This document shows, one piece after another, positions 9,052-21,567 of a stretch of DNA of 50,844 nucleotides. Position numbers and translations under genes: made by a program. Source of the stretch: Pseudomonadota bacterium (lineage in GTDB: Bacteria; Pseudomonadota; Alphaproteobacteria; G022571365). The stretch is from contig JACZXZ010000009.1 in the NCBI GenBank assembly GCA_022571365.1, positions 1-50,844 of the forward strand. The letters run 5' to 3'. The notes beneath the pieces are model-generated. The model was not told the DNA's origin. It worked only from the letters and a program-made list of their open reading frames with translations, and ran no database searches. Numbering within the stretch: position 1 is the first letter of the stretch; each line of letters opens with the position of its first letter.

Positions 9052-9930
9052 ATGCGCAACGCCGTTATCTTCTCCGGCCTGTTTCATATGGCGATTATTA
9101 CGCTGGCCTATTTCGGCTTGCCGTCGCTGTTCCGGCCGGCGCCGTCCGAGAATGTTCCGATTCCGGTCGAGGTGGTAACCATCGCCGAGTTCACCAATCC
9201 ACCGCCCCCGGCGGCGCCGCCCGAACCGCCGAAGCCCGAGGCCGAGAAACCGCCGTCACCGCCTGAACCGGAACCGCCGAAGGTGGCGGCCGTTTCGCCC
9301 CCGGCGGCGCCCAAGCCGCAGCCCAAGCCCGAATCGGTACCGCCACCCCAGGTCGCCAAGGCAGAACCCAGGATCAAGGCCAAGCCGAAGCGCAAACCCG
9401 AGCCGCCGCCGCGCGACCCCATGGCCTCGGTGCTCAAGACCGTTGAAGAGCTGAAACATCAGGCGCCCAAGAACGAAGAAAAGCCGCCGCCGCGCGACCC
9501 CATGGCCTCGGTGCTCAAGACCGTTGAAGAGCTGAAACGTCAGGCGCCCAAGGATGAAGAAAAACCGCCCGCGACCGTCGGCACGGCGCAACCGGCCCCG
9601 CGCTACACGCCCGATGAGCCGCCCACCATTAATTTGATCGACCTCGTTAAGCGCCAGATCCAGGAGTGCTGGAGCTTGCCCGCCGGCGCCAAAGAGGCGG
9701 AGAACCTGGTCGTCGATATCCGGGTCGCCCTGGACCCCGACGGCACGGTCCGCCAGGTGAGGATCGTGGATGCCGCGCGCATGGAGCAGGACAGCTTCTT
9801 CCGCGCCGCCGCGGAAAGCGCCCGAAGAGCCGTGTTGAAATGCAGTCCTTTGAAACTGCCGCCGGAAACGTATCAGCAGTGGAAGACCATGACCCTGACC
9901 TTCGATCCCAAGGAAATGTTCGGCTTATGA
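9052..9930 (+). CDS. tolA: Tol-Pal system protein TolA with a 27-residue repeat
   Basis: 292 residues. TolA spans the periplasm and couples TolQR to TolB and Pal. There is one N-terminal membrane helix ([20 protein letters not shown]), a Pro/Lys/Glu-rich extended region (about 45-190) and a C-terminal TonB/TolA-type domain ([20 protein letters not shown] to the end). The middle region contains two nearly identical tandem 27-residue units ([18 protein letters not shown]). Unlike the long helical TolA II domain of E. coli, this linker is mostly polyproline-like. The stop overlaps the tolB start. Confidence 0.93.
   Translation: MRNAVIFSGLFHMAIITLAYFGLPSLFRPAPSENVPIPVEVVTIAEFTNPPPPAAPPEPPKPEAEKPPSPPEPEPPKVAAVSPPAAPKPQPKPESVPPPQVAKAEPRIKAKPKRKPEPPPRDPMASVLKTVEELKHQAPKNEEKPPPRDPMASVLKTVEELKRQAPKDEEKPPATVGTAQPAPRYTPDEPPTINLIDLVKRQIQECWSLPAGAKEAENLVVDIRVALDPDGTVRQVRIVDAARMEQDSFFRAAAESARRAVLKCSPLKLPPETYQQWKTMTLTFDPKEMFGL
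9401..9562 (+). repeat. 81-bp tandem duplication inside tolA
   Basis: Two adjacent copies with a period of 81 bases (starting at 9401 and 9482) differ at only a few positions, so they encode near-identical 27-residue blocks. The first differs as HQAPKNEEK, the second as RQAPKDEEK. It lengthens the periplasm-spanning linker. Confidence 0.92.
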
Positions 9931-11276
9931 GACCGTTCAGCCAGCGTCCGAGGGAACCGGCCTGGATCGCGGCCCTAGTCATCGTATTGTGTACGGCTGG
10001 TGCGCTCGCGGCCCGCGCCGAGCTCACCATCGACATCACGCGCGGTCGCGTCGAGCCGCTGCCGATTGCGATTACCGATTTTTACGGCGAGACCCCGGAG
10101 GCGGCGGCTTACGGCCGCGACATCACCCAGGTCATATCCGCCAATCTCGAGCGCTCGGGGCTCTTCAAGCCGACCGACCCGCGCGCCTTCATTCAGACAG
10201 CGGCCTCGTTACAGGTACGACCGCGCTTTTCCGACTGGCGCGTCATCAACGCCCAGGCCCTGGTGAACGGTCGCGCCCAGCTGATGCCGGATGGCCGTCT
10301 CAAGGTCGAGTTCCGCCTGTGGGACACCTTCGCCGAACAGCAGATGATCGGCCTTGCCTATTTCACCGCGCCCCACAACTGGCGCCAAGTGGCCCACATC
10401 ATTTCGGACGCCCTCTACAAGCGGATTACCGGCGAAGACGGCTACTTCAACACGCGCGTCGTCTACATCGCTGAAAGCGGCTCGCCCAAGAATCGGATCA
10501 AGCAACTGGCGATCATGGATCAGGACGGCGCCAATCACCGCTTTCTCACCGACGGCGACACGCTGGTGCTCACCCCGCGCTTCTCACCGACGGCGCAGGA
10601 GATCACGTATCTCTCCTATTACCAAGATCAGCCGCGGGTTTATCTGTTCAACATCGACACCGGCCAACAGGAGGTGGTCGGGGACTTCCCCGGCATGACC
10701 TTCGCGCCGAGGTTTTCGCCGGACGGCAACACGGTGATCATGAGCCTGGCGCGGAACGGCAACTCGGATATCTACACCATGGATTTGCGCACGCGCCGGG
10801 TCAAGCAGCTGACCAGCCATCCGGCCATCGACACTTCGCCCGGCTATTCGCCCGACGGGCGGCAGATCGCCTTCAACTCCGACCGTGGCGGCTCGCCGCA
10901 GCTCTACATCATGGACGCTGATGGCCGCAATGTCCGGCGCATCAGCTTCGGCGAAGGCCGCTACGCCACGCCGGTCTGGTCGCCGCGCGGTGACCTGGTG
11001 GCGTTCACGAAGATCCACAAGGGGCGATTCTACATTGGCGTCATGCGTCCCGACGGCCGCGGCGAGCGTTTGCTGACCGACGGGTTCCTCGTCGAGGGGC
11101 CAACCTGGGCGCCGAACGGGCGGGTGCTTATGTTCTTCCGTCAGACGCCGGGGGACGCCGAGGGGAAGGGCGGCACCAGCCAGCTCTATTCCATCGACCT
11201 CACCGGCTACAATGAACGTGAGATCATCACTCCGATCGGCGCCTCGGACCCGGCTTGGTCGCCCTTGATTCCATGA
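9927..11276 (+). CDS. tolB: Tol-Pal system beta-propeller protein TolB
   Basis: 449 residues. Periplasmic TolB interacts with Pal and TolA. It has a Sec signal peptide ([18 protein letters not shown]), an N-terminal TolB domain ([17 protein letters not shown]) and a six-bladed propeller with repeated SPDG words ([39 protein letters not shown]). ATG 9927 overlaps the tolA stop by 4 bases; upstream in-frame sequence is tolA out of frame. Confidence 0.94.
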   Translation: MRPFSQRPREPAWIAALVIVLCTAGALAARAELTIDITRGRVEPLPIAITDFYGETPEAAAYGRDITQVISANLERSGLFKPTDPRAFIQTAASLQVRPRFSDWRVINAQALVNGRAQLMPDGRLKVEFRLWDTFAEQQMIGLAYFTAPHNWRQVAHIISDALYKRITGEDGYFNTRVVYIAESGSPKNRIKQLAIMDQDGANHRFLTDGDTLVLTPRFSPTAQEITYLSYYQDQPRVYLFNIDTGQQEVVGDFPGMTFAPRFSPDGNTVIMSLARNGNSDIYTMDLRTRRVKQLTSHPAIDTSPGYSPDGRQIAFNSDRGGSPQLYIMDADGRNVRRISFGEGRYATPVWSPRGDLVAFTKIHKGRFYIGVMRPDGRGERLLTDGFLVEGPTWAPNGRVLMFFRQTPGDAEGKGGTSQLYSIDLTGYNEREIITPIGASDPAWSPLIP

Positions 11277-11277
11277 G

Positions 11278-11320
11278 TCCCTCTCCGTATAGAGTCTCTA
11301 TAGAGTCTCTCTCCGTATCG
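11278..11320. repeat. Short direct and inverted repeats after tolB
   Basis: Just after the tolB stop the word TATAGAGTCTC occurs twice in succession, flanked on both sides by CTCTCCGTAT. This gives a symmetrical AT-richer block of about 40 bases. It could form a hairpin, but there is no clear U-tract, so I do not call it a terminator. Confidence 0.5.
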
Positions 11321-11361
11321 TCGCGGGTGCCTTGGGATTTCACCCTGCACCCAGCGAAAGC

Positions 11362-11391
11362 TTGTAATGTCGGTGTGTCGCGCCTTATAGT
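11362..11391 (+). promoter_or_regulatory. Candidate sigma-70 promoter for pal
   Basis: TTGTAA at 11362-11367 and TATAGT at 11386-11391 are separated by 18 bases, about 65 bases before the pal start. A separate promoter for pal downstream of tolB fits the higher need for Pal lipoprotein. Only the match to consensus supports it. Confidence 0.4.
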
Positions 11392-11455
11392 GACCGTGAT
11401 AGTGATCGTAGCGTGGCTTGTGTTTGTTTATTGTTAGTGCTCTAGGGGGCGAGAG

Positions 11456-11962
11456 ATGCGATTTAACCGACTGTTGGGCCCATTCGTGGCGGTCTTGCTT
11501 CTGGCCGCTTGTGAAACCGCTCCGGAGGAGACCGCGGTAACGACAGGCGAAGGTGCCGCCGCCGAGTCTGCCGAGATGGCGGCTGTCGAAGCCGCGGCTT
11601 TACCGGGCACTCAGGATGACCTGACTGCTCAGTACGGCGACCGGGTGTTTTTCGACTTCGACAAATACAGCCTCAAGCCGCCGGCTCGTGAGACCATCAT
11701 GGGTTGGGCCGCATGGCTGGGCGAGTTCCCCGCAGTCACGGCGACCATCCAGGGACACGCCGACGAGCGTGGGACGCGCGAATACAACTTGGCGCTGGGC
11801 GAACGCCGGTCAACCTCGACTAAGAATTACCTCGTGGCGCTCGGCATCGATCCGAACCGCATAGGGACCATCAGCTACGGCAAGGAAAGGCCGGCGGTGG
11901 AGGGTAGCAACGAGGCGGCGTGGGCGCAGAACCGCCGCGGCGTGTTAGTCGTCTCGGAATAG
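11456..11962 (+). CDS. pal: Peptidoglycan-associated lipoprotein Pal
   Basis: 168 residues. An outer-membrane lipoprotein that grips peptidoglycan through an OmpA-like domain. The signal peptide ends in the lipobox LLAAC (modified Cys at position 19). A short Ala/Glu-rich linker follows, then the OmpA fold with VFFDFDKYSL, IQGHADERGTREYNLALGERR and SYGKERPAV. The ATG follows GGGGGCGAGAG. Length is normal. Confidence 0.95.
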   Translation: MRFNRLLGPFVAVLLLAACETAPEETAVTTGEGAAAESAEMAAVEAAALPGTQDDLTAQYGDRVFFDFDKYSLKPPARETIMGWAAWLGEFPAVTATIQGHADERGTREYNLALGERRSTSTKNYLVALGIDPNRIGTISYGKERPAVEGSNEAAWAQNRRGVLVVSE

Positions 11963-12025
11963 GGCGCAAGTTCGACTTTCGCCTCGGGCGCATAGCCCTC
12001 CCGCCGGTTCTGCGGAGCCGGTCGG

Positions 12026-12055
12026 TTGGGCATGCGCCTTAGTTTTGCCTAAAAT
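12026..12055 (+). promoter_or_regulatory. Candidate promoter upstream of cpoB
   Basis: TTGGGC (12026-12031) and TAAAAT (12050-12055) stand 18 bases apart in the 203-base gap between pal and cpoB, about 110 bases before the start codon. Only consensus similarity supports it; the rest of the gap holds nothing else I recognise. Confidence 0.3.
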
Positions 12056-12165
12056 GGCCGATAATTTTGGCTGGCCCAATCTTGGATCGCCCTAGCCGGT
12101 TCGGTTCAAAGCGGACCGGGCCGTGAATTCGTCCTCGGGCTGACTCGAACGCGACGAGAGCGACC

Positions 12166-13140
12166 ATGGCACTGAGACGGATCATCCCCGGCGCGGCCCT
12201 TATCGGACTCATGGTCTGCCTCGCTCTGGCGGCGCCCCCGGCGGCGGCTCAGAACACCGGCCTGGGCCCGCTGCTGGACCGGTTGGATCGGATGGAACGC
12301 GATCTCATCACCCTCCAGCAACAGCTCTTCCGCGGCGTTCCGCCGGCAAGCTCCGGCGGGACCACAGGAACCACCGGATCGGTGCCCGCCGTCGCGCAGA
12401 TGGAAGTGCGCCTCACCGACTTCGAAACCGAGTTGAGCAACGTGACCGGCAAGATCGAGGAGCTGTCCTTCAACTTGGAACAGCTCCAGGGCCGCCTCGA
12501 CAAGCTGGTTGCCGATATTGATTTCAGGTTGCGCGCCCTCGATCAGGCACAGGCCGCGGCGGTTGCCCCGGGGACTGGAAGCGGGAGCCAGGCTCCGGTT
12601 CCGCTGACGGCCCCCGCTCCCGGCTCCGTCACTGTGGTTCCGCCGGGCGCGATGATCAAAACAGAGGAAGGCACCATATACAATGTGCCGGTCGAAGCGA
12701 TCGGGTCGACCTTGCCTGAAGGCACGACGGACGAACAGTATGCGTTCGCCTATGCGCTGTTGCGGGAAGCGCAAATGTCATCGGATGAATCGGAAGCCGA
12801 AGCGGTCGTCGCCCGGGCCGAACGAGCCTTCGACGAATTCATTCGCACCCACCCGAACGATGAGAAAACGCCGAACGCATACTACTGGCTTGGCGAAACC
12901 TTCTACTTCCGGGGCGACTATGCCCAGGCGGCGGTCCGGTTCGCGGCTGGCTACGAGAAGTTTCCCAACAGTCCGAAGGCATCGGCCAGCCTGCTCAAGC
13001 TCGGCATGTCGCTGGCAAGTCTCGGCAACAAACAGGAAGCCTGCACCGCCCTCGCCCAGCTTCAAAAGAAGTTCGCGCATGCCCCCGCCAACATCTTGGA
13101 TCGCGCGACCAGGGAACGGCAGCGTGCAGGCTGTCGCTGA
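12166..13140 (+). CDS. cpoB: Cell division coordinator CpoB (YbgF)
   Basis: 324 residues. A periplasmic protein that links Tol-Pal to peptidoglycan synthesis at the septum. There is a Sec signal peptide (LIGLMVCLALAAPPAAAQ), an N-terminal coiled coil (LLDRLDRMERDLITLQQQL, then VAQMEVRLTDFETEL), a Gly/Pro/Ala-rich linker, and C-terminal TPR repeats (YAFAYALLREAQ, PNAYYWLGETFYFRGDYAQA, KASASLLKLGMSLASLG). It ends immediately before tilS. Confidence 0.92.
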   Translation: MALRRIIPGAALIGLMVCLALAAPPAAAQNTGLGPLLDRLDRMERDLITLQQQLFRGVPPASSGGTTGTTGSVPAVAQMEVRLTDFETELSNVTGKIEELSFNLEQLQGRLDKLVADIDFRLRALDQAQAAAVAPGTGSGSQAPVPLTAPAPGSVTVVPPGAMIKTEEGTIYNVPVEAIGSTLPEGTTDEQYAFAYALLREAQMSSDESEAEAVVARAERAFDEFIRTHPNDEKTPNAYYWLGETFYFRGDYAQAAVRFAAGYEKFPNSPKASASLLKLGMSLASLGNKQEACTALAQLQKKFAHAPANILDRATRERQRAGCR

Positions 13141-14505
13141 TTGAGCGCGGAGGAAAGCCCCGCCGCGGCCCCTGTCCCGGTCGGCGCCGCCGACTTCGAG
13201 GAACTCATGGCGGTGGTCGGGCCATTCGAGGCCGCGGTTGAGCTTGCGGTCGCGGTGTCCGGCGGCGCCGACAGCCTGGCACTGGCGGTGCTCGCGGACG
13301 AGTGGGCGCGCCACCGCGGCGGCCGAATCGTGGCGCTCACCGTCGATCACGGACTGAGACTGGAGGCGGCCGAGGAAGCGCGGCAGGTCGGCCGCTGGCT
13401 CAGGCGTCTCGGCATCCCGCACCACATCCTGCACTGGCGGGGACGGAAGCCTAAGGCCAACCTCCAGGCGGCGGCCCGCGCGGCGCGCTATGAGCTGCTC
13501 ACCCGATGGTGTGGCGAGGGGAGGATCCTACATCTCCTCCTGGCCCATCATCTGGACGACCAGGCCGAGACTTTTCTCTTACGTCTTGGGCGCGGCAGCG
13601 GGGTCGACGGCCTCGCGGCCATGGCGCCGGTGGTGGAAACGCCCACCGTCCGTCTGGTCCGCCCCCTCCTTGAGGTGCCCCGGGTACGGCTGGCGGCAAC
13701 CCTGGAAGCGCGCGGGCAGGAGTGGATCAAGGACCCGTCCAATCGCGATCCCGCCTATGCCCGGGTGCGCGTGCGCGCGCTTTTACCAAGGCTGGCGCGC
13801 GAGGGGATGACTCCCACGCGTCTCGCCAGCACCGCCCGACACCTGGGCCGGGCGCGAGCAGCGCTCGAGGCGCAGACCACCCGTCTTTTGGCGCGCGCCG
13901 TGGCGGTGTTCCCGGCCGGCTACTGCCGAGTCGATGGGGCGGGTTTGGCGGCGGCGCCCGAGGAAATCTCGCTACGGGCGCTGGCGCGCGCGCTCATGTG
14001 CATTGGCGGCCGGACCTACACCCCCCGACTCGAGCGGCTCGAGCGCCTGCACCGGGCGCTGGGAAGCGGATCGCTGAGCGTGGCCCGGACCCTCGCCGGC
14101 TGTCGCATCACGCCCCATCGCGGCGGTGTCCTAATCTGCCGCGAGCCGGCGGCGGCGAAAGACCGGCTCAGCGTTGCCCCCGGAGCGCGGATCGTGTGGG
14201 ACCATCGCTTCCTGATCGATATCGCCGCGGCAAAGGGCGGCGCTGGGACGCCTCAGGCGACCCTCGAGCGGCTGGGCCGCCACGGCTGGGCCGAGGTCGC
14301 CGCCGCCGATCCGTCCCTCAGAGGCACGGTCATCCCGGCCGCGGTGCGCCCCTCGCTGCCGGCGCTTAAGGATCATGACGGCGTCCTCGCGGTGCCCCAC
14401 CTTGGCTATAGACGCCGTGGCACCGATGTTGGTACCCTGTCGATTCGCGAGATTCGCTTTTATCCGGGCCAACCCCTTGCGGGCACCCGCTTTGCGGTTG
14501 TTTAA
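13141..14505 (+). CDS. tilS: tRNA(Ile)-lysidine synthase TilS
   Basis: 454 residues. The enzyme modifies C34 of tRNA-Ile(CAU) to lysidine so it reads AUA, and it is essential. The PP-loop motif VSGGADSLALAVLA and the segment LLLAHHLDDQAETFLLRL are present, followed by the TilS-specific and C-terminal domains. TTG 13141, directly after the cpoB stop, is the longest start. An in-frame ATG at 13207 is possible but leaves the N-terminus rather short before the PP-loop. Confidence 0.92.
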   Translation: MSAEESPAAAPVPVGAADFEELMAVVGPFEAAVELAVAVSGGADSLALAVLADEWARHRGGRIVALTVDHGLRLEAAEEARQVGRWLRRLGIPHHILHWRGRKPKANLQAAARAARYELLTRWCGEGRILHLLLAHHLDDQAETFLLRLGRGSGVDGLAAMAPVVETPTVRLVRPLLEVPRVRLAATLEARGQEWIKDPSNRDPAYARVRVRALLPRLAREGMTPTRLASTARHLGRARAALEAQTTRLLARAVAVFPAGYCRVDGAGLAAAPEEISLRALARALMCIGGRTYTPRLERLERLHRALGSGSLSVARTLAGCRITPHRGGVLICREPAAAKDRLSVAPGARIVWDHRFLIDIAAAKGGAGTPQATLERLGRHGWAEVAAADPSLRGTVIPAAVRPSLPALKDHDGVLAVPHLGYRRRGTDVGTLSIREIRFYPGQPLAGTRFAVV

Positions 14506-14560
14506 TGGGCAAGCCGAACTATCTCTTAAAGAGTTGAAGTTAAATGCGCGGTTGAGCCGC

Positions 14561-14618
14561 TGAGCCGCGGAAGGGTGGCCGAGCGGCGGTTGTGAGCCGC
14601 GGAAGGGTGGCCGAGCGG
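14561..14618 (+). repeat. Two tandem copies of a tRNA-Ser-like 5' segment
   Basis: A 26-base word beginning TGAGCCGC occurs at 14561 and again at 14593 (period 32). Each copy contains GGAAGGGTGGCCGAGCGG, which looks like the acceptor 5' strand and D arm of a class II tRNA such as tRNA-Ser. No anticodon arm, variable arm or acceptor 3' strand follows, so neither copy can be a tRNA. The pair lies between tilS and ftsH, just before the ftsH ribosome-binding region. Confidence 0.5.
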
Positions 14619-14668
14619 TGGTCGGCCGACTCATACGGACCCCAGCCAGACAAGCAGAGGCTGAGAAC

Positions 14669-16612
<1,944 letters not shown>

Positions 16613-16627
16613 GTCAAGCGTGTCGGC

Positions 16628-17758
16628 GTGAGCGCGGTGACCCGAAGCCCCGCCCTGCCCCGGGGCTTTTCTGTTGATGACGATCCCGCTAGCTGCATTT
16701 ATCTGCGCCCGGTAGGTCTGATGTCCGGGGCCGATGCCGCGGCCGCCGCCGGCAAGGCCTGGCGGCTCGCCGGCGGTCCCTCGGCTTTCGCGGCGTTGGA
16801 GATCCTGGTGCGCGACGGCGACCGCATCACCGCCACGGTGGCTGAACCAGCCGGCGTTCTCGACTGGGCAGCGGACTTGAGCGAGGCCGTGAGCCAACAT
16901 GTCTCGGGGTTGATCGAAAGGCTCACCGCCCCGCGCCCGCCCTTCGCCGGCCTGCCGCTGGATCACCCGCTCATCATGGGCGTGGTCAATGTCACGCCGA
17001 ACAGCTTCTCCGACGGCGGCGACCACGTCGATCCGACGGCGGCCATCGCCCACGGCAAGGCGCTCAGCGCCGCCGGCGCCCATATCCTCGACATCGGCGG
17101 CGAGTCGACGAGGCCGGGCGCCGAGCCGGTGCCGGAAGAGCTGGAGCTCGCAAGGGTGGTGCCAGTGCTGCGCGGACTTAGGGGGAGCGACGCGGTGTTG
17201 TCGATCGACACACGCCACGCCCGGGTCATGCCGGAGGCGCTCAAAGCCGGCGCCGCCATCATCAACGACATCACCGCGCTTTCCGGTGATGCCGGGAGTC
17301 TCAAGACGGTGGCCAAAAGCGGCGCGCCCGTCGTCCTCATGCATATGCAGGGCGAGCCCCGAACCATGCAGGACAACCCCACTTACCTCCATGCCCCGCT
17401 CGACATCTATGATTTCCTGAGCCAGCGGGTGGAAGCCTGTGTCGCAGCCGGCATCGAACGCTCGCGCATCGCCGTCGATCCGGGCATCGGTTTCGGCAAG
17501 ACCGCGGCCCACAACGCCGAAGTCCTGAGCCAGCTCGCCTTGTTCCACGGCCTCGGTTGTGCGCTACTCTTGGGCCCCTCCCGCAAGAGCTTCATCGCCC
17601 ATTTCAGCAAGGGCGAAGCGCCCAAGGCGCGGCTTGCGGGCTCGCTGGCGGCGGCGTTGGCGGGGGTCGGCCAGGGCGTCCAGATTTTAAGGGTCCACGA
17701 CGTCGCCGAAACCGCCCAGGCGCTCGCGGTGTGGCGGGCGCTCGCCGAGGCCGCCTGA
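16628..17758 (+). CDS. folP: Dihydropteroate synthase
   Basis: 376 residues from GTG 16628. Condenses p-aminobenzoate with the dihydropterin pyrophosphate in folate synthesis. The TIM-barrel motifs are complete: IMGVVNVTPNSFSDGG, DIGGESTRPGAEPV, LSIDTRHARV, INDITALSGD, DPGIGFGKT and GPSRKSFIA. As in many alphaproteobacteria there is an N-terminal extension of about 100 residues. Conservation starts at YLRPVGL (about 16700), downstream of the terminator hairpin, so the true start may be an ATT at 16697 or the ATG at 16721 rather than the GTG. Confidence 0.92.
   Translation: MSAVTRSPALPRGFSVDDDPASCIYLRPVGLMSGADAAAAAGKAWRLAGGPSAFAALEILVRDGDRITATVAEPAGVLDWAADLSEAVSQHVSGLIERLTAPRPPFAGLPLDHPLIMGVVNVTPNSFSDGGDHVDPTAAIAHGKALSAAGAHILDIGGESTRPGAEPVPEELELARVVPVLRGLRGSDAVLSIDTRHARVMPEALKAGAAIINDITALSGDAGSLKTVAKSGAPVVLMHMQGEPRTMQDNPTYLHAPLDIYDFLSQRVEACVAAGIERSRIAVDPGIGFGKTAAHNAEVLSQLALFHGLGCALLLGPSRKSFIAHFSKGEAPKARLAGSLAAALAGVGQGVQILRVHDVAETAQALAVWRALAEAA
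16645..16672 (+). terminator. Intrinsic terminator after ftsH
   Basis: The stem AAGCCCCG pairs with CGGGGCTT (8 base pairs, 8-base loop), followed by TTCTGTT. It starts 33 bases after the ftsH stop. It lies inside the first codons of folP if folP begins at GTG 16628, which argues for a later folP start or for attenuation. Confidence 0.6.
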
Positions 17759-17968
17759 GGGCGGTCGCGAGCGCCGGCGCCCGCCCGATGGGCGCGGTGG
17801 GAAGCCCCCGAAGATGACTCCCCGACGGCGGGCGAAGGAACGCCGGCTTGACGGCTTTATCAAGGGCGGCCTCGGGCGAGGCCGGGGCCGAGCGGCAAAG
17901 CCCACGGAAGTTGCGTGGAATATCAGGCCTTTTCTGCTATAAACCCGATGTCTTGAGGGGGCGTGGCG

Positions 17969-19311
<1,343 letters not shown>

Positions 19312-19315
<4 letters not shown>

Positions 19316-20187
19316 GGACAGCGGGGGCTCGGGCCTTGCGGGGACGGGTGTTGATCATCGCCGGCTCCGATTCCGGTGGCGGCGCGGGAATCCAGGGCGA
19401 TATCAAGACGGTCACCGCCTTGGGCGGCTATGCGGCGACGGCGATCACCGCGCTCACGGCGCAGAATACCGAGACCGTCGCCGATGTCATGGCGGTGCCG
19501 CCCGCGTTCATCGCCCGACAGATCGATGTGGTGCTCACGGATATCGGGGCCGACTGCATCAAGACCGGGATGCTGGCGACCGCCGAGGTCATCGACGCCA
19601 TGTGCGACGTGTTGGCGGCCAAGGCCCGCTCCATTCCCATCGTGGTCGATCCGGTGATGGTGGCCAAGAGCGGCGCCCGGCTCCTGGACCCTGACGCCGT
19701 CGCCACGCTCAAGCGGCGCCTGGTCCGGATCGCCACCGTGCTGACGCCCAATCTGCCGGAGGCCGAGACGCTCTCGGGCATGACCGTTCGGGATTCCGAG
19801 GATATGCGGGATGTCGCGGCGGCGTTGTTGGCTGCGGGGCCCAAGGCGGTCCTCTTGAAAGGCGGGCATCTGGCGGGAGACGTCGTCCATGACGTGCTGG
19901 CCACCGAAGACGGCATCGAGCTGTTCACCTCGCCCCGGATCGAGACGGTCCACACCCATGGGACCGGCTGCGCGCTGGCCTCGGCCATCGCCACCGGCCT
20001 CGCCCAGAACCTCCCGTTGAGGGACGCGGTCGAGCGCGCCCGCGCCTACGTCCACGAGGCCATTCGCCTCGCGCCCAAGCTGGGCCACGGCCACGGGCCC
20101 ATCGAGCACGGCCACACGATCAGGCCGTCCGGTCCCGAGTCGGTTGGCTCGCGCCCGGCCGACACAACCACGGCCTCGGACGACTGA
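19312..20187 (+). CDS. thiD: Hydroxymethylpyrimidine/phosphomethylpyrimidine kinase
   Basis: 291 residues from TTG 19312. It phosphorylates HMP and HMP-P for thiamine synthesis. It has the ribokinase-fold signature: [19 protein letters not shown] at the N-terminus, [23 protein letters not shown], and the ATP/anion-hole motif [14 protein letters not shown] later start at TTG 19336 or GTG 19345 is possible. The C-terminal 25 residues beyond GHGHGPIEH are low complexity and unconserved. Coupled to glmM by overlap. Confidence 0.92.
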
Positions 20188-20221
20188 GCAGCACTTGGTT
20201 GCATAGGAAAGTGAGCGTAAT

Positions 20222-20360
20222 TTTCCCCCTTCCCCATCGACGGCGGGGGCATCCGCCGTCGATTCCTCCCGCGGTGGGGAGGGGGAAGCCATGCCCGGTT
20301 TCAACGAAATAACCCTCCCTCTTGAGGGGGGCGGGAAGGGGGTGGGGGTGACCCACGGAT
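20222..20360. repeat. C/G-rich palindromic intergenic repeats
   Basis: Two adjacent hairpin-forming blocks lie after thiD. One runs from TTTTCCCCCTTCCCC through CGACGGCGGG and its complement to GGGGAGGGGG (about 20221-20277). The other runs from CCTCCCTCTTGAGGGG to GGAAGGGGGTGGGGGTGACC (about 20321-20354). Words of this type are common intergenic repeats in alphaproteobacteria. They may terminate thiD transcription. Confidence 0.55.
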
Positions 20361-20468
20361 TTTCGAAGCTAAGCGCTCGCGCGACTGGGGCCGGCCGAGA
20401 CGGGCGGGTTGCTGGCGTCTCCGCCGCCGCGGCCTGCGGCGCGGGCCGGTCGGATTGATGACGCCACA

Positions 20469-21446
20469 GTGAGCCGGAGCGATCCCGCCATAGCCGATCT
20501 GGGCACACTGGAGGCCGCCGCCGAGGTGGTCCATTCCTTCGTGCAGCCGACGGCGCAGATCTGCTGGCCGCTGTTGTCCGAGCGGTCAGGCTGCGAGCTC
20601 TGGGTCAAGCACGAAAACCACACGCCCATCGGCTCGTTCAAGGCGCGCGGGGGGTTGGTTTACCTGGACGACCTCAAGAAATCCCAGCCCGCCGTGAGCG
20701 GCGTGATCGCCGCGACCACCGGCAATTTCGGGCAGGCCGTCGCCTTCGCCGCCACCTCCATGGGGCTCAAGCCGACCATCGTCGTGCCCCACGGCAACAG
20801 CCTCGAGAAGAACGCGTCCATGCGCGCCTTCGGCGGCGAGCTGACCGTCCATGGCCGCGACTTCGACGAGGCGTATGATTACGCCTTCTCGGTAGCCGAG
20901 GAGCGCGGGCTGCACATGATGAAATCCTTTCACCCGCTGCTGGTCCTGGGCGTGGCCTCCTACGGCCTCGAATTCCTCCGCGCCGCCCCCGAGCTCGACA
21001 CGGTCTACGTCCCGATCGGGCTGGGCTCGGGCATCTGCGGCATGATCGCGGCGCGCGAGGCGCTTGGCCTCAAGACCCGGATCGTGGGCGTGGTGGCGGA
21101 GAAGGCGGCGACCTACGCGCTTTCCTTCGAGCGCGGCGAGCCGGTTGCGACCGACTCGGCCGACACCTTCGCCGACGGCATGGCCGTCCGCGTGCCCGAC
21201 GCGGACGCGCTCGCCGTCATCCTGAAGGCGGTGGAGCGCATCGTCACCCTGTCGGAAGACGAAATCCGCGCGGCCATGCGCCACTACTTCACCGACACCC
21301 ACAACCTCGCCGAAGGGGCGGGCGCCGCGCCCTTGGCCGCGCTCTTGAAGGAGCGCGAGCGGATGGCGGGCAAGCGCGTCGGCCTCATCCTCTCCGGCGG
21401 CAACATCGACCGGGAGGTCTACCTAAAGGTGTTGGCGGAGGGGTGA
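20469..21446 (+). CDS. PLP-dependent threonine/serine dehydratase-like enzyme
   Basis: 325 residues from GTG 20469. Fold type II PLP enzyme of the threonine dehydratase / serine racemase group. The PLP lysine lies in HTPIGSFKARGG, the substrate loop is ATTGNFGQAVAFAA (SSGNHGQ in classic IlvA), the phosphate-binding glycine loop is PIGLGSGICGM, and SGGNID lies near the C-terminus. There is no C-terminal ACT domain, so it is a catabolic-type or broad dehydratase, not feedback-regulated IlvA. Exact substrate unknown. The frame is open to 20409, but the GTG is the best start. Confidence 0.85.
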   Translation: MSRSDPAIADLGTLEAAAEVVHSFVQPTAQICWPLLSERSGCELWVKHENHTPIGSFKARGGLVYLDDLKKSQPAVSGVIAATTGNFGQAVAFAATSMGLKPTIVVPHGNSLEKNASMRAFGGELTVHGRDFDEAYDYAFSVAEERGLHMMKSFHPLLVLGVASYGLEFLRAAPELDTVYVPIGLGSGICGMIAAREALGLKTRIVGVVAEKAATYALSFERGEPVATDSADTFADGMAVRVPDADALAVILKAVERIVTLSEDEIRAAMRHYFTDTHNLAEGAGAAPLAALLKERERMAGKRVGLILSGGNIDREVYLKVLAEG

Positions 21447-21567
21447 GCTGAAGGCGGCGACTCCCGTCGCTGCGGGCGACATGCTAGGGTTGAAAAGAAA
21501 CCAAAGAAACCTTAGATGGGCTTCCGGCGGGTCCCGAGCGGCCGTCGTTTAACAGTCGCGTGAGGCC

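Noticed and set aside
20221-20360. Possible CRISPR or phage att site at the C/G-rich repeats
   Set aside because: There are only two dissimilar palindromes, no regular spacers and no cas or integrase genes nearby.
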